This document shows, one piece after another, positions 24,680-36,618 of a DNA stretch of 64,000 nucleotides. This DNA is from Amblyomma americanum. Lineage: Eukaryota; Arthropoda; Arachnida; Ixodida; Ixodidae. The position numbers and the translations under genes are program-made. The DNA lies in contig NC_135497.1 in assembly GCF_052857255.1 (NCBI RefSeq), forward strand, positions 180,887,478-180,951,477, read 5' to 3'. Each line of letters opens with the position of its first letter. Within the stretch, counting starts at the first letter, position 1. The notes under the pieces are model-generated. The model had not been told where the DNA came from. It worked only from the letters and a program-made list of their open reading frames with translations, and made no database searches.

Positions 24680-25257
24680 CGTACTCAATAGAACACGTTC
24701 CTGGGCAAGTTGGTTTATAGCTTGAGTAGGTGAAGACAGATAAAGAGGAGGAGGGAAAGGCAGGGATGTTAACCAGAAAGGGGTTCCGGTTGGCCACACT
24801 GCACTGTGGAAGAGGAATTAGGGGACTAAATGGAGGAAGAGAGAAGGGGAAAAGGGCATAACACACACACACACGCACGCACAACGCTGTCACAATTTGT
24901 CGCTCAATCCAGTCGCTCTCAAGTAGGCAAAGAGTGCCTTGTATGCCTTGAGGGCAGTCGACTGCTGTGGCCACGGACCGAGGATCTTTTGCTCTGTTGA
25001 TGGGCGAGGATCGAGGCGGTCCAGGGCACAACACAGTGTATGTCTTGCACTCGCAAATGCAGGGCACTCACAGAGAAGATAAGCGATGGTCTCCTCACAA
25101 CCGCAGCTTTCACAGGCAGGGCTGTCGGCCATCTCCATCCGGAAAGCATAGTGGTTGGTAAAAGCAACACCGATCCATAAACGGCATAACAATGTTGCTT
25201 CGTGACGTGCTAAGTTACGTGGAAGACGAAGGCGCAGTCCAGGGTCCAGTAGGTGAA
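24680..25257 (-). pseudogene. C-terminal LINE fragment downstream of an RNase H domain
   Basis: The minus-strand frame down to 24890 carries LPRNLARHEATLLCRLWIGV, then a zinc-knuckle-like CESCGCEETIAYLLCEC and the ending ALFAYLRATGLSDKL. This is the C-terminal signature of an RNase-H-bearing LINE (I/R1-like) that is abundant in ticks. The 3' untranslated region extends left to about 24680 and includes a CA-repeat (24860-24881). The frame reads on upstream into the adjacent hairpin (25258-25350), which is not part of the conserved protein. Reverse transcriptase is absent, so this is a 5'-truncated copy. Confidence 0.8.
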
Positions 25258-25350
25258 GCGCACAAAAGCACAGCACACAGGAAAACAAAGACACGAGACA
25301 GAGCGACTGTCTCGTGTCTTTCTTTTCCTGTGTGCTGTGTTTTAGTGCGC
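25258..25350. repeat. 44-nt hairpin inverted repeat
   Basis: The left arm (25258-25301) and right arm (25307-25350) are reverse complements at 41 of 44 positions and are separated by a five-base loop. The unit includes CTGTCTCGTGTCTTT and TTCCTGTGTGCTGTG. It abuts the 5' side of the truncated LINE, so it could be part of that element's upstream region copied in both orientations. Confidence 0.9.
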
Positions 25351-27173
25351 TCCGCACTCAAGCCTCCCTGAAACTTCGCCCTGGTGCTGGCTTTAGAATA
25401 CAGGCCGAATGATTCGTTAATGGCCCGCTGGGCTTGATAAACAATATATTGACGCGAAATTCGTCACATTTCGTTATTCGAGAGGCTCACATTTTTTCCC
25501 CCTCTCGTTTAAGTCTTCTGTTAACCATTTCTCCGCAGACTGTGAAAGCATTGCATTATTTCTCAGGGTGCGTACAACACTGTCTTGAGTATTTATACAA
25601 GACGATTGCTAATGCCGTATACCGCGAGGTGTGCAAAAAGATCAAGCCTTTCCCACAGCAACTGGGCGTACGGCAGACATAGCCCGAAATTCTGCTCTCT
25701 TTGTTGCACTGTCCTCGTACACTGGAAAATTATTTCTTGCAACACGTACTATAGTTGATTCTTAACAATAATATTTTCAGTACTTTTTTTGCCATATAGT
25801 GTAGCCCGCTTTGATCGCCTGTGGAACATTTCTTGCAACTTGCTAAGCAAACGTCTCTCCTACTTTGTGGTGACTTAGGCGCTTTTTGCTGCAGTGTTTG
25901 CCTTCTGCTGGCCGCCGCCTACAAGCCTGCATTGGTGGGGGGCCCCGTACAGGCTATACATCGTCGGATGCGCCATAAGTACGATTAGCACTGTTCACCA
26001 CTGTTAGGCCGGACGGCTTTTGAGGACGTGTTGCAAGCGTTATAGGCTTTCAGTTTTACCAGAATAGTGTCCTAATTAGAGCGAACTGTCTTCTGCAATG
26101 TACCCGTTGCTGCAGCTCGTACAGCAGGAGCGGGCGAATGTGATCTGGAAGTTCAGTTTGAACGCAGCCGTGATTTTCCCCGTTAGTGCAGCGCAGAAAG
26201 TTGATACATGAACAGTTGATACATGAACTGTACAGCAGCTATTTCTATATGTGCGTATACCACGTGCTTCAGAAAACTCTCTTCTGTCGGCAAAAAAAGC
26301 GGAGCATATTTACGTGCACACAACTCCTCGTAATTGCGTGTCATTGGCTTTGCATGGAAGGCAGAGGCTTCGAACTCGCTCCCCCCCCCCCCCCCCCCCA
26401 CACACGCGCACACACTTATCGGGGTCTGTGTGTGTCGCGTTAATCACCGTAGACGTCCATCTCTAGGAAACAATAGCGTTACTCGGACAAGGACGCAGAG
26501 AAGGCAATTGGAACCTATACCAACTCGATTTGGAACGTGTAACAATTCGCTCAACTTTCTGCCTTGTTTACCGTACACGTCGCAAAGTGGTCCTCATACA
26601 GCTACCACTGCAAATTAATATATGCGACAACTATACAGCTTTAACTCTTTCCTTACCGTGGTAAAAATGTTTTTTTTTTCTTGTCGGTTCATCCTATTAT
26701 TTTTGACTGAAAGAAACTGTGCTATGCACATTAGCATGCAGCACATCAAAATTAAGCTAAATGCATGTACTATTTCACAGTGCGCATTTCAAATATAAAT
26801 ATTAGGCAGTGATGTGAAATTTTATTTGTCTAATATGCTTTGACGAAAGTTATGGTTAAGCTCATAAGTTATAGCACAAAAACAAAATACATTTTATAAT
26901 TCTGAAATACAGAAAAAGTTTGTTTTACTGCATAAAGGGCCTGAAAGTTTTAGTGATCTGACTGACAAATACTTCGCGCTACAAAAAAAAAAAAATTGGA
27001 GGTGTAAAATATTTTTATTGCAAATACTAGAACTGCAAACACATTTACTAACATTATTTTCTTCCCAAAGGTAGACATTTAAGAAGTAAATGGAGGATGC
27101 AGTTCCGAAGAAAAATGGTATAAAATGCAAAGTTTTAGCGAAGATGACAGAAAAACTTGGAAAGATATACGAA
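25351..27173. other. Gene-free stretch
   Basis: It holds a C19 run at 26381-26399, followed by a CA-rich tract, and AT-rich DNA from 26600 on. No exon recognised. Confidence 0.45.
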
Positions 27174-27183
27174 TGTCATGAAA

Positions 27184-27421
27184 TATGGTTTATGGGGGTT
27201 TAACGTCCCAAAGCGACTCGCTCGGGCTATGAGGGGCGCCGTAGTGAAGGTCTCCGGAAAAATCGACCACCGTGGGGTTCTTTAACGTGCACTGACATCG
27301 CGCAGTACACGGGCCTCTAGAATTTCGCCTCCATCGAAATCCGACCCGCGGCCGGGATCGAACCCGGGTCTTTCGGGTCAGCAGCCGAGCGCCATAACCA
27401 CTCAGCCACCGCGGCGGCGAC
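27184..27421 (-). repeat. tRNA-headed SINE with target duplication
   Basis: A complete Ruka-like copy on the minus strand. The tRNA-like head lies at 27421-27350 (GCCGCCGCGGTGGCTGAGTG, B box GGTTCGATCCC), then the conserved body, ending in CCCCCATAAACCATA at 27184. The flanks carry a 10-bp direct repeat, TGTCATGAAA, at 27174-27183 and 27422-27431. Sequence and flanks are well preserved, so it is a young insertion. Confidence 0.92.
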
Positions 27422-27431
27422 TGTCATGAAA

Positions 27432-28468
27432 AAAAAAAAGGGCCAATATGTGTTGGGTGTACAAAATATTTCGAATTAAAGTGACCAAAGGTTACTCACA
27501 AAAATAGGGTTGAGGTAGAATAATGCTTTTAGCTGCAAAGGAGAACCTCCACTAACCGAGACTCACGTGCCAACGCGAGATACAGCTCCTTAATGTTAAG
27601 GGACACATGCAGACAGACATCCAAGAAGCACACAATAGCGGTAAAATGCCTTGTGGACATTAACCTGAGAAGAAAAAGAGCAAACAAGGTGTCATCACTC
27701 CAGCAGAGATGCAGTCGTAAGGAGCTTGACGACGTTGTTGTAAACGAGCAATGCTCGCGCGTCTCTGCACTTGCCACGTACCTTTCTTGTAGGTCATCGG
27801 CTCTAGCTCAAGGTTGTTTGCTCAGGACGAGCATCCACACTTGTTTGTGTGGACTAAAATCATACAGCCCCTATTGAGAAAGAAAGCCCGAAAACGTCGC
27901 TTCATCGCGTCGCCTGTTTGGCTTCTCTGCACGGTGCCATGCGGGGAAAGGGTGGGCGAAGGAGGGTTTCTTTTTCGGGTAATGCGGCTGTCTCTGTAGA
28001 GATTTCGGGATCAAATACTGGCCACATAATGTTCACACGCGGCAAATAACGGCCAGAGGACATTCCCATTAATTCTTAGGCGGCACAAAGCTTCGGTACA
28101 CTGGCAGCAGGTAGAAAACAATGGCCCCCAGCGGACAGCAGTTGATGTTCTGGTTTATCGAAGTCTTCATCGTCAAAACTAAAACCAGCCTATATGACAT
28201 CACCCCGAGACTCACTGCTACTTGCATTTAAAAAAAAATATCTCAAAGGTAAAAAAAAGAAGACAACACATGGGTCGTTTGCAAGACGGTCCGGATATCA
28301 GGCAGTTTGCTACGCTTTGGTTTCGTTAACTTTGCTTTTTTGGTTTCGTTCGCACGCAGTCTGTACCTTCTGATGGGACAAGAAAAGGAAGGAACGGGGT
28401 ACGCAGTTATTAATGGCCCTGCAAATGTCCTGAAACATTTCGCTGGCGATGCCGTTTCCCAGTATCGC
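27432..28468. other. Gene-free stretch
   Basis: No exon, repeat boundary or RNA gene was recognised. Confidence 0.4.
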
Positions 28469-28726
28469 ATGATGACGATGTTGATGAATTTTTATGGCGC
28501 AAGGGCAGCTTTGGCCAAAGAGCGCCATGACAGGTATTTTCGACTTCTCAAGGTGGGGTAAAAGGCCCATTTCCCAAGCATTTCACCCTAGACAAGCCCA
28601 GCACTAGGCCAGGGGAAAACATGTATTCATTCTATCACCGGTGGTTGCCCGTGGGCACTGGGAATCGGAACCAGCACCTCCTGCATGCGGGACGGATGCT
28701 CAAACCACCAGGCTACCGCTGCGGTT
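28469..28726 (-). repeat. Third type of tRNA-headed SINE
   Basis: On the minus strand the head reads GCAGCGGTAGCCTGGTGGTT (A box), with a B-box-like GGTTCCGATTCCC near 28665. The body continues through TGGGCTTGTCTAGGGTGAAA and TTTGGCCAAAGCTGCCCTTG, and ends with CCATAAAAATTCATCAACAT, a CAT-type short-repeat tail. Head and tail differ from both other SINE types in this window. Confidence 0.75.
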
Positions 28727-30295
28727 CCTCTTCTAAGAATCTTCCCCTCTGACTCTCTGCACAGCTAGCTTGCTAAAAGTATCCAATGAGCACGCGAATC
28801 ATTACACGTGCAAACATTACTACTTTTCGGCCAATCACGATGAGGTATCGTTACCTCCTTTTATGTCTCGCGAACGCGCTCTTCCCGTGCAAGTGGGGAC
28901 TGCAGGGGGGCCGCAGGTGCGTTTTGTCTCGTGAAGCGAACAAATGTCACAAATGACGACGAGAGATTGCATGAAACACAGGAACGAGCCTTAAACTGAA
29001 ATCAGGCGCAGTGGTTCATGGTTAACGTGTTCATGGTTAACGGCGCGGTTCAGGTGTCCAACGATATATGAGACAGATACTGCGCCATTTCCTTTCCCCA
29101 AAAAACCAATTATTATTAATTATTATTATGCACGGGTGTCCCCACATTTTGCCTTGATCGAAGTGCAGCCGCCAATACAGGAATCGCACCCGAAAGCTCG
29201 TTCCCCTTAGCGTGCAGCGAACACAAAGGCATGTGACAAGCATACAGGACAACACCAGCTTTGTGAGTCTCTTGTGAAAGCTGAGACACAGACGTAACAT
29301 GCTGCATTTTGCTGAAGCACGCAGCTGGATGCCGGCCCAATATTGACAGATCGATCCATTTGTCGCCGATCAAACTGGTCAATTTCAGAGAAAATTTGAC
29401 AGCTCAGAGCAACACTACGCAGTCTCGGAACTCGAGAAATGAACCTGACGCGCGGTGTTCCGACTGCTGTAATTGCGAGGAGCGTTCCAGTGACCCCTGT
29501 TCCTTTTGCCACGTGTTTGGCCGCGCGTCTAAACTGTTGCAAAGAGCGATAAGCATGATCTGCCTGCTGGACCCTTGAATACAATACTCGGGCCCTGTTT
29601 AATCATTCCAAGTCGCTTCGTTTGCTGGAAAAAGAAAAATATGGTAACAATATCGTTCAATTTTTGCTAACGTCTTGAATAGGTGCTGTGTTTAGTGATA
29701 GCAGCGCTTTCCATATTTATATCTTAGCTTGGATTTTTTTTGTTCTCTATTTTTTTCGGAATAACCAGACAGCACAGTCAGATTGTTGCTGATTTGCACA
29801 CAGGATTAATTCTACATTTCCGCGCAACTCACGCAGCCCGGAGCAAGTTGCTGCCCCCCCCCCCTCCCCCCCCCCCCCCCCCCCTTTCTTCCTCTGTCTG
29901 ACATGGAAGGCGACGAGAGCCTATGTATGCATTTCAACTTCTCATTTATGACTCGCACCATGCCCTCATGATTTTTCGCTGTCGGGACGGCATTCTCCAC
30001 CGCAACGTTTATTAATACGCGTTATTATAAGCTGTGCTTCTGTGGACATAAATCATTCGCACCTTTTTTTGTTATTGTTTTTCATGCGCTCCCCTTTATC
30101 AGTTCTTTGCACCCCTCACGCCGCTGTGAAGAGAGTGACGCAAGACAGCCCAACACCCACGCTCGAAGGCGTTATCCACATCGCGGCAAAAAAGGTGGTG
30201 GGGGGGATCGCCATTATCTCATCGTAGACTAAATAAAAAGGGACGCGGCAGCGAGCGGGTTAGAATGGGTCTCTTTCGTGCCTGCCATGCGCGAA
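28727..30295. other. Mostly gene-free stretch with a repeat end
   Basis: At 29036-29100 the minus strand carries GGAAATGGCGCAGTATCTGT, then TCGTTGGACACCTGAACCGC, the end of a dispersed tick repeat also present at 34216-34275. An impure C run lies at 29854-29884. No exon recognised. Confidence 0.5.
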
Positions 30296-30395
30296 NNNNN
30301 NNNNNNNNNNNNNNNNNNNNNNNNNNNNNNNNNNNNNNNNNNNNNNNNNNNNNNNNNNNNNNNNNNNNNNNNNNNNNNNNNNNNNNNNNNNNNNN
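30296..30395. other. Assembly gap
   Basis: Exactly 100 N, a conventional placeholder, so the true gap length is unknown. Confidence 0.99.
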
Positions 30396-31820
30396 CTTAT
30401 CTCTAAACGATAAAAATATCGGTCTAATCGCTGTGCGCATAAAGTTCAGCTCCGTGTATACAGATAACTGTTGACAGCCTGCACGGACACGTGGGCACAA
30501 GTCAGGGCGTGGCATATTGCTTGAATTTGCATCCGGTGTTTGGCTAGTTACCGTTCACACTTCCTGAGAGAGATTTACTGTTGCACGACCTACAGACTGC
30601 TACGTATTGCAAGCGACAGACAACGCGGAGCTGAGACAGCGATTATATTGCCGTGTCGGCATGCGGTCTACTGCTGCTCTCCCTACAAAGTACGTAGTAC
30701 ATTCTGTAGTATGGGGCTGCCCTATACAGAAAGAAAAATAATAGGCCCCCGCCTGCAGCGCTTACGCACAAGAGGCTTAAAGCAATTGTAAATATAAACG
30801 ATTTGGTCCAAGGGAGAGCAGTAGGACTTTGACACACCCGTAGGTGAAAAATAAATGGAACGGAAGGAAGCTATGCAGCGAGGCCACAGTGCCCGTGCAG
30901 ACTCCCATGGGAAAAGAGGGTAGGATAGAATGTAAGAAAAGGGAACTCTGGTGGCGGGAACGGGTTGCGGGAATTAAGGTTGGAGTGGGGACAGCGCGGG
31001 ATTCTGAAATTGATCCGTCAGCGTCAAATGAATCGCGCGCAGGACAACTGAAACGTGATCACAAAAACAAAAATATCAGTCGCGCTCCATCAACGCTCCT
31101 AAACAGCGATCCTCGTGCTTTCGAAGTAAAATTCAACTGGGCTTCTATTCAGTCTGTGTCACCTGAAACCTTCTCGTTCCCCGCTTCATTTGACGCCGCT
31201 GATTGGACAGGTAGGAGCAAGAAAAAAAAAAAGACACGTGAGCCCGTGCCGATCGCGCGCTTGTGGCAGTTCTGAACGTTGGAGGCACGCCCTGTCGTGT
31301 TGCCGTGCGGTCTGCTTTAGACAAAAAAAAAAAACGATGTGGAAGCTATGCGCCCCAAAATGCTCGTTCGATGCATATTCCGATTTTGAGACTGGAGGCA
31401 CTGTTCTTAAAATTCTTACTGTTTCAAAGACTGGACGCACGTGCGACGGGGCGTGCCTCCAATTTTAGGAACAGCCAAGGAATGCGATCGGTACACATGG
31501 TCACAGAGTCACGTGTTCCCTTTTATATTTCTTCTGCCTGTACAACCCCCGTCGCCACCGCGAACGTTCTGCAGCCCATCTACTGTCCTCGCCTGCTCTT
31601 GCATCGTCGCAATCTGCGCGTTGCTTCGTGGACGAGCGCCCTTCTTTCGAGCACGCAAGATGCTGTGTGACGCATGCCTGCGCACCGGGTGACGGCGAGT
31701 CGCACGGCTTCGGCACTCGCGGATGGGGCGAAGCACGCGTGCTCGCGACACGCGGCCGCCCTAACATCGCCTCTCTTTGTGGCGTCTAATATATTTGGTG
31801 ACCGGTGAACGGTACTGCTC
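30396..31820. other. Gene-free stretch
   Basis: Open frames up to 143 codons occur, but none has a recognised domain or good splice borders. A-runs lie near 31222 and 31324. Confidence 0.4.
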
Positions 31821-34404
31821 GGCAGCGGGCTGAGCGTGGGGACAGGGAGAGGCATTCGCGTACTGTACTGCACTTTACTCAAATACACACACGGAACCAA
31901 AGCGCGGTGGAAAACATTCAGCGGGTGCTTTTTTCCGCGTCCTGTGACGTGCATGCGTGCTGCATTGTAGGCTACACCTGCTAGTCGGGCATGGTGCGCA
32001 AAAAATATTCCCTTCCAAGTTGTTGGTTCAGCTCGATTGAAGCTAGCTACACGAGTGGTGGCTATCTGCCAGCGCAGCGCGTGTTCCACGTGCTTCTTGC
32101 AGAGATAAGCAGGACGGCCCCGGAGGCCGTAGGGAGGAGTGCCGGGCCCCCCGGGCAGCCAAAAGCTGAGGAATGTCCTTTGACAGCTCGCTGACGACGG
32201 GCGCGGAGATGTCGCGAACAAGTTTCTTGCGTACCTGAGGGTTAAGCTCTCCACGGTGCTCGACGGCGCTGACGTGGAGCTACGAGTTCGTGTCGTTTGC
32301 TTGACCACTGTACGAGGCACACGTGTCCCTGCCGCGTTCTCCAACACGTGCCCGACTATCTTCTCATGGGGGGGGGGGGGGGGGAACTGCCGAGCCGCTC
32401 TCTAATCACCCGGCCATGCATGCCAGTGGTGGGGTTGTTCCCCGCCTTTCTCCCTTCTGGCCATTCTCTCCCCTCTCCCTTGGCTCCGTCTTTCCCGTGA
32501 GGGATATATAACCTTGGGGTGAACGGTCCCCAACCCTTTTCCACGTCCGCGCCGGTGCAGCCTGACAGTCGGCCACACGACCGTCATGCTGCCCCTGGGC
32601 GCATCCGTGCGTCTTCGAAAATTTTACCTCTTCTTCCAGCCGACCGGCAGCTCCCGCAGACGGAAGGTGAGGTTTGTCATCTTTGTACTCATTGGAAGGG
32701 AGAAGTTGGTCTCCCAGCTCTACTTCTTTTCCGCGTTTTTTCTTCTCAATCTTTCTTTCATCAATTTTAAGAAATGCGCTCCATGCAAAAGTGCTGCGCT
32801 TGCTTTTACTGCCAGTGCCGTGTATGTATGCTCCGCACCACCCCTTCAGAACCGTTGCTGGCTCTCATTTCTTGTGTGCTTCGAGGGTAAACCGTGCATG
32901 TTTGCGGCTCATGGCTGCGGCGCTGACACGAGCCCGTCCACCTGAGGACACGTCTTGCGCGGCAGCCGGCTGAGCGCGGGGGGCAGGAAGAGGCATTCGC
33001 GTATCGATGCAGTCTTCGCCCCCGTGTTCGTCTCGCGATGTGTTAGCGCAATTTCCCTGTTCACTCGACCGGCAGTGCGGAGATCCTCGGAGGTTCCCAC
33101 ACTGCTCCTCGTGTGATAAGCTATAGCAGGGAGGAGACCTGTAGCAGTGCATTCCCTTTGCCTTAAAGCGTGCGTTGGCCTTGACTATTCATCTCATGCT
33201 AGCATTTCTCGCCGCTTTCCTTCTGTTTGCACTTTGGCATGCTCGTGTATCTTGTATCGTCAGATAGGCTTGCGGCGATGCACGTGGTCTTGGGCGCTCT
33301 TTTGTCCGGCTCCGTTGCCACGATCAGCGGGCCTACCGAATCGGTGCCGTAGCAGAGGCCTGGCTTGCGACACCGAAACACTCCCCTTTTTTGGTTATCC
33401 AGATTTTTATTTTACGCGCGATTTTAATTTTGCACCACACCGAGAAAAAGCGCAGCGCACACTGCGAGCACCCACTCAGCAGGAATTCGCTGTTTCGAGG
33501 TTTGTCGCCGTCTGTCTGTCTTGGTGTGTCCTTGATTTTTCGATGTTTTTTTTTTTGCGGAGTTTTACATGCTTGTCGTTGTTCCTGTTCCCAATATACC
33601 GACGCATTTTGCACTCGTGTTCTAAATATCCTATGCACGCTGCGCAGATTGTTCCTGTGCGCAAGCAAGCCTTATTCGAAGGGACTATGAATGAGAAATC
33701 CGGACAGTTGATTTACTCACGCTGTACGTTTTGTAGCCTGTCGGCCACGTTGTCTGATAAGGGAACGAAATTCTGGCGGGAATGGATGAGTTTGGTAAGC
33801 GAGAAGAGTGGCTTTTGCTTGTTATTTTTATGCGAAAACATTACTAGTCCCATTACGAGAAAAGCCGGCGGCGTGTGTGTGTCGCAGATAGTACACAGAA
33901 TCCCAGCGATGGCAGGAAAATAGGGCTATGTCATCAAGTGACCGTGTGACGCACATAACAAGCCCAGCACAGCCACTTCAAACAATCATACATTTTATAA
34001 TATATACACACATTCCGCTGGCTGACCTCAACGTGCGACAAAATTCGTACCAAAATTGTGACGGAACCGTTTATCGTGCAGCGTTGCGGATGGTGTCGTA
34101 CGATTTCTCGTTGCATACAGTGTAGATGTGCTAGTCAACTTCGAGGCTAGCTTGCGACAGGGATTCGAACCGACGACTTCAGCACCTTCAATTGTATACC
34201 TTGCCACACTCTTCACCTCTTCCCTTAAGGCGCAGTTGAGGTGTCCACCGAGATGTGAGACAGTTACTGCGCAATGTATCTTGTATCGTCAGATAGGCTT
34301 GCGACGATGCACGTGGTCTTGGGCGCTCTTTTGTCTGACTCCGTTGCCACGAGCAGCGGGCCTACCGAATCGGTGCTGCAGCAGAGGCCTGGCTTGCGAC
34401 ACCA
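31821..34404. repeat. Region with paired long direct repeats, possible LTR remnants
   Basis: Two direct repeats bracket this stretch. One of about 42 bp, starting GGCAGCGGGCTGAGCG, occurs at 31821 and 32961. One of about 132 bp, starting GTATCTTGTATCGTCAGATA, occurs at 33246-33379 and 34273-34404. A TATA-like GGATATATAACC lies at 32502-32513 in a GC-rich setting, with a G17 run at 32368-32384. Together these could be fragments of long terminal repeats. No gag or pol frame is visible, and the long minus-strand frame 32347-31580 has no domain. Confidence 0.45.
34130..34275 (-). repeat. Fragment of a tRNA-related SINE
   Basis: On the minus strand the segment runs from GCGCAGTAACTGTCTCACAT (34271) through TCGGTGGACACCTCAACTGC to a B-box-like GGTTCGAATCCC near 34173-34162. 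It shares its first 45 bp with the repeat end at 29036-29100. Confidence 0.5.
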
Positions 34405-36137
34405 AAATTTAAACCAATTTTCATGTCAAAATTGGGATGCAATAGCTCGTCGTACAGCGTTCCGGGTGTTGTCATACGCGCGCGCGCGTGGGTGGCTGCC
34501 AGTGCAGCCAGGAGCAGTAATGCTTTAAGTCTTCAGTGTCTCTGCTGAATTTTTCTTTTCATACATTTCATTCTGATTATACGCGTATGCATGCACCGGA
34601 GTCGAAGATAGCGCTTGCATGCCGCCTCGTCCTGCATGCGCAGTGCATGCGCGACAAAAGTCGCGCATTATGACATGGCACAAACACAGTACAACAAACA
34701 TTTGGGCGTGTTAGGTGTACCACAGTATATTCTTGTTGCACGACAGGCGAGGACGACGCCCAGTTATTTATTGCATATATATCACGCGCTCACGAGGTAT
34801 TGCTATCAGAAATAATGATTTTTTTCTTACGCTTTTAACGTGATATCGATCACTCAAGCCACGTGGCAACAAACTATTGTCTATTCGAGTAAAGCTTGCT
34901 GGTATACAATATAAACGACTTTAATTTTCGCGAATGCCCGCGACCGATTCACGCTGTAGCACAAATGAAATTCGAATGGCGAAAACACGAGAAAAAGATC
35001 ACTGCTTTTGCGTCTTCTCTGAGCACCCGTCGTTCGCGTTGCTACAAGATCTATACTGTGGCTTGGCTCTTCGGGTGCGCGCCTTGGACGACTGCACATT
35101 CAGTCTGGGACACGGGTGCCTGCAGCAAGCGTCCGAGCCATGTCTGACCCTGTAATGCCCAGATAACGGTAACTTCAGATAAAGGTTATGTTACTAAACT
35201 TACATTCAGCTAATTTTTGAACGTCCTTAAACAGCAAAGGCGTGCACACATACTCGTGCATCCGTGCAGTGCATCAACAGCAAAAGAAAAAACATTCCAT
35301 CACTTGCTGATATAGCAGTTCGCGCATTGAAATTATTGGTTGGCTCTCGCGATCCGGAGCAGCTATTTGAATCCGCGAAGGAGCGATATGTTTGTCACCG
35401 TCCAATCAGAATGCATCCGTGAGTTCAAATCGCCTATTTAAACACTCTCTTCGGTTTCACGGAGCACTTGCTCCGGATCGCTGGTTGGAATACGCCACCA
35501 TGTTTTTTAATTTTTTTAGTGAGTGATCTTACAGCAGGCCGACAGCTGACTATTTTCGGAAATTCGGTTTGCGAAACAGTGTGAAGATATGATATTTCGA
35601 GTGCTTCAAACTATGGTGCTGTCTGTGCGTTAGTTTCTATTCGTTTGGCTACCTTATGTGCATCGTCACCTATGCCCTCGTTAAACGGGGAGTAAATTAT
35701 AATACACACCAGTCTTTTAAAACGTTTAAAAAAAAAGTCCAGTACTCGCTGTGATCCCACCTTTCTAAGACTGCGTAGCGATAGAGGCGCTCTCAGCAGC
35801 CTTTCAGGCTGATTGCTTTGTCAAAATGTGCTTCCTGCTCCCAGCCTCCAAATCACTCCCCACTGCTCGCGCTTTTCAGCGAGATTATTTGCAATTTTGA
35901 TTGAAGATACGCATTTATTTGAAGATACGCATCATAAGACGTCGTTGCATGTTTCCAAAGGCACGGTACCCGTTAGCAGTGATATTGCTGCGGCAAACGG
36001 CAAAGCCCATGTCACACACTGTTCAACGGAACTAGCGGAATCCCTCAGTCGGTCGCCATGTGCAGGCGGTTATCATGATGACCGGGCCCGTTGGCAGCCC
36101 GTGACGAGAAACAGGCCTGCAGCACGTGGTGTACCTA
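34405..36137. other. Gene-free stretch
   Basis: Includes a 13-bp inverted repeat, GCGATCCGGAGCA, at 35349-35361 and 35469-35481, perhaps a short element. No exon recognised. Confidence 0.4.
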
Positions 36138-36618
36138 TTGAAAAATGTGCACAGGTTTGAACAGGCCGACAAACAGGATTATGGCACATTTCGTTAGAAA
36201 AATGTTTTATTTCGATTGCCCTGTCGTTTTCCTTGCATAGGCCAGGATGTCCATATACCATTATAGGATGAAGCTTCTAAAGCGATTCAGCCTTTGGGTG
36301 ACTCCTTAGGGGAGGGCTCCGTATAACTTCGATTACCCGTGGTTAATTACCGTGCACTTGCATCGCACAGTGCATGCAAGTCGTGGGTTCGAACCCGCCC
36401 GCTACGGTAGCACTTCGATGGAGGAAAAATGTGAAAAGTCCGTGTTCTGTGCGTTGCTAGTGCTCGTTCAGAACCCCAGGTGGTCGAAATTAGCCGGAGC
36501 CCTCCACTACGGCGTCCCTCATATACTGAGCCGCTTTGGGACGTCCATCCTATAAAGCCAAACAAAATGTGCCATAATCCTGTTTGCCGACCCACTCAAA
36601 CCTATATACATTTTTCAG
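36138..36618. mobile_element. TA-flanked TIR element (mariner-like MITE)
   Basis: The left end, TTGAAAAATGTGCACAGGTT, and the reverse-complemented right end, CTGAAAAATGTATATAGGTT, start an inverted repeat of about 58 bp. It continues through CGACAAACAGGATTATGGCA on the left and CGGCAAACAGGATTATGGCA on the right. TA dinucleotides flank both ends (36136-36137 and 36619-36620), as expected for Tc1/mariner target duplication. There is no transposase. A SINE occupies most of the right interior. Confidence 0.85.
36328..36562 (+). repeat. Ruka-like SINE inside the TIR element
   Basis: A plus-strand copy with a decayed tRNA-like head (A-box region poor, B box GGTTCGAACCC intact) and the conserved body (CACTTCGATGGAGG, GAACCCCAGGTGGTCGAAAT, GAGCCGCTTTGGGACGT). 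It lies entirely between the inverted repeats of the 36138-36618 element, so it either inserted there or was captured. Confidence 0.85.

Noticed and set aside
31580..32347. 255-codon minus-strand open frame
   Set aside because: It is the longest of several overlapping frames in a GC-rich repeat region, has no recognisable domain or splice borders, and its composition follows the DNA.
35349..35481. 133-bp element bounded by a 13-bp inverted repeat
   Set aside because: The inverted repeat is perfect, but there is no target duplication and no second copy in the window, so it could be chance.
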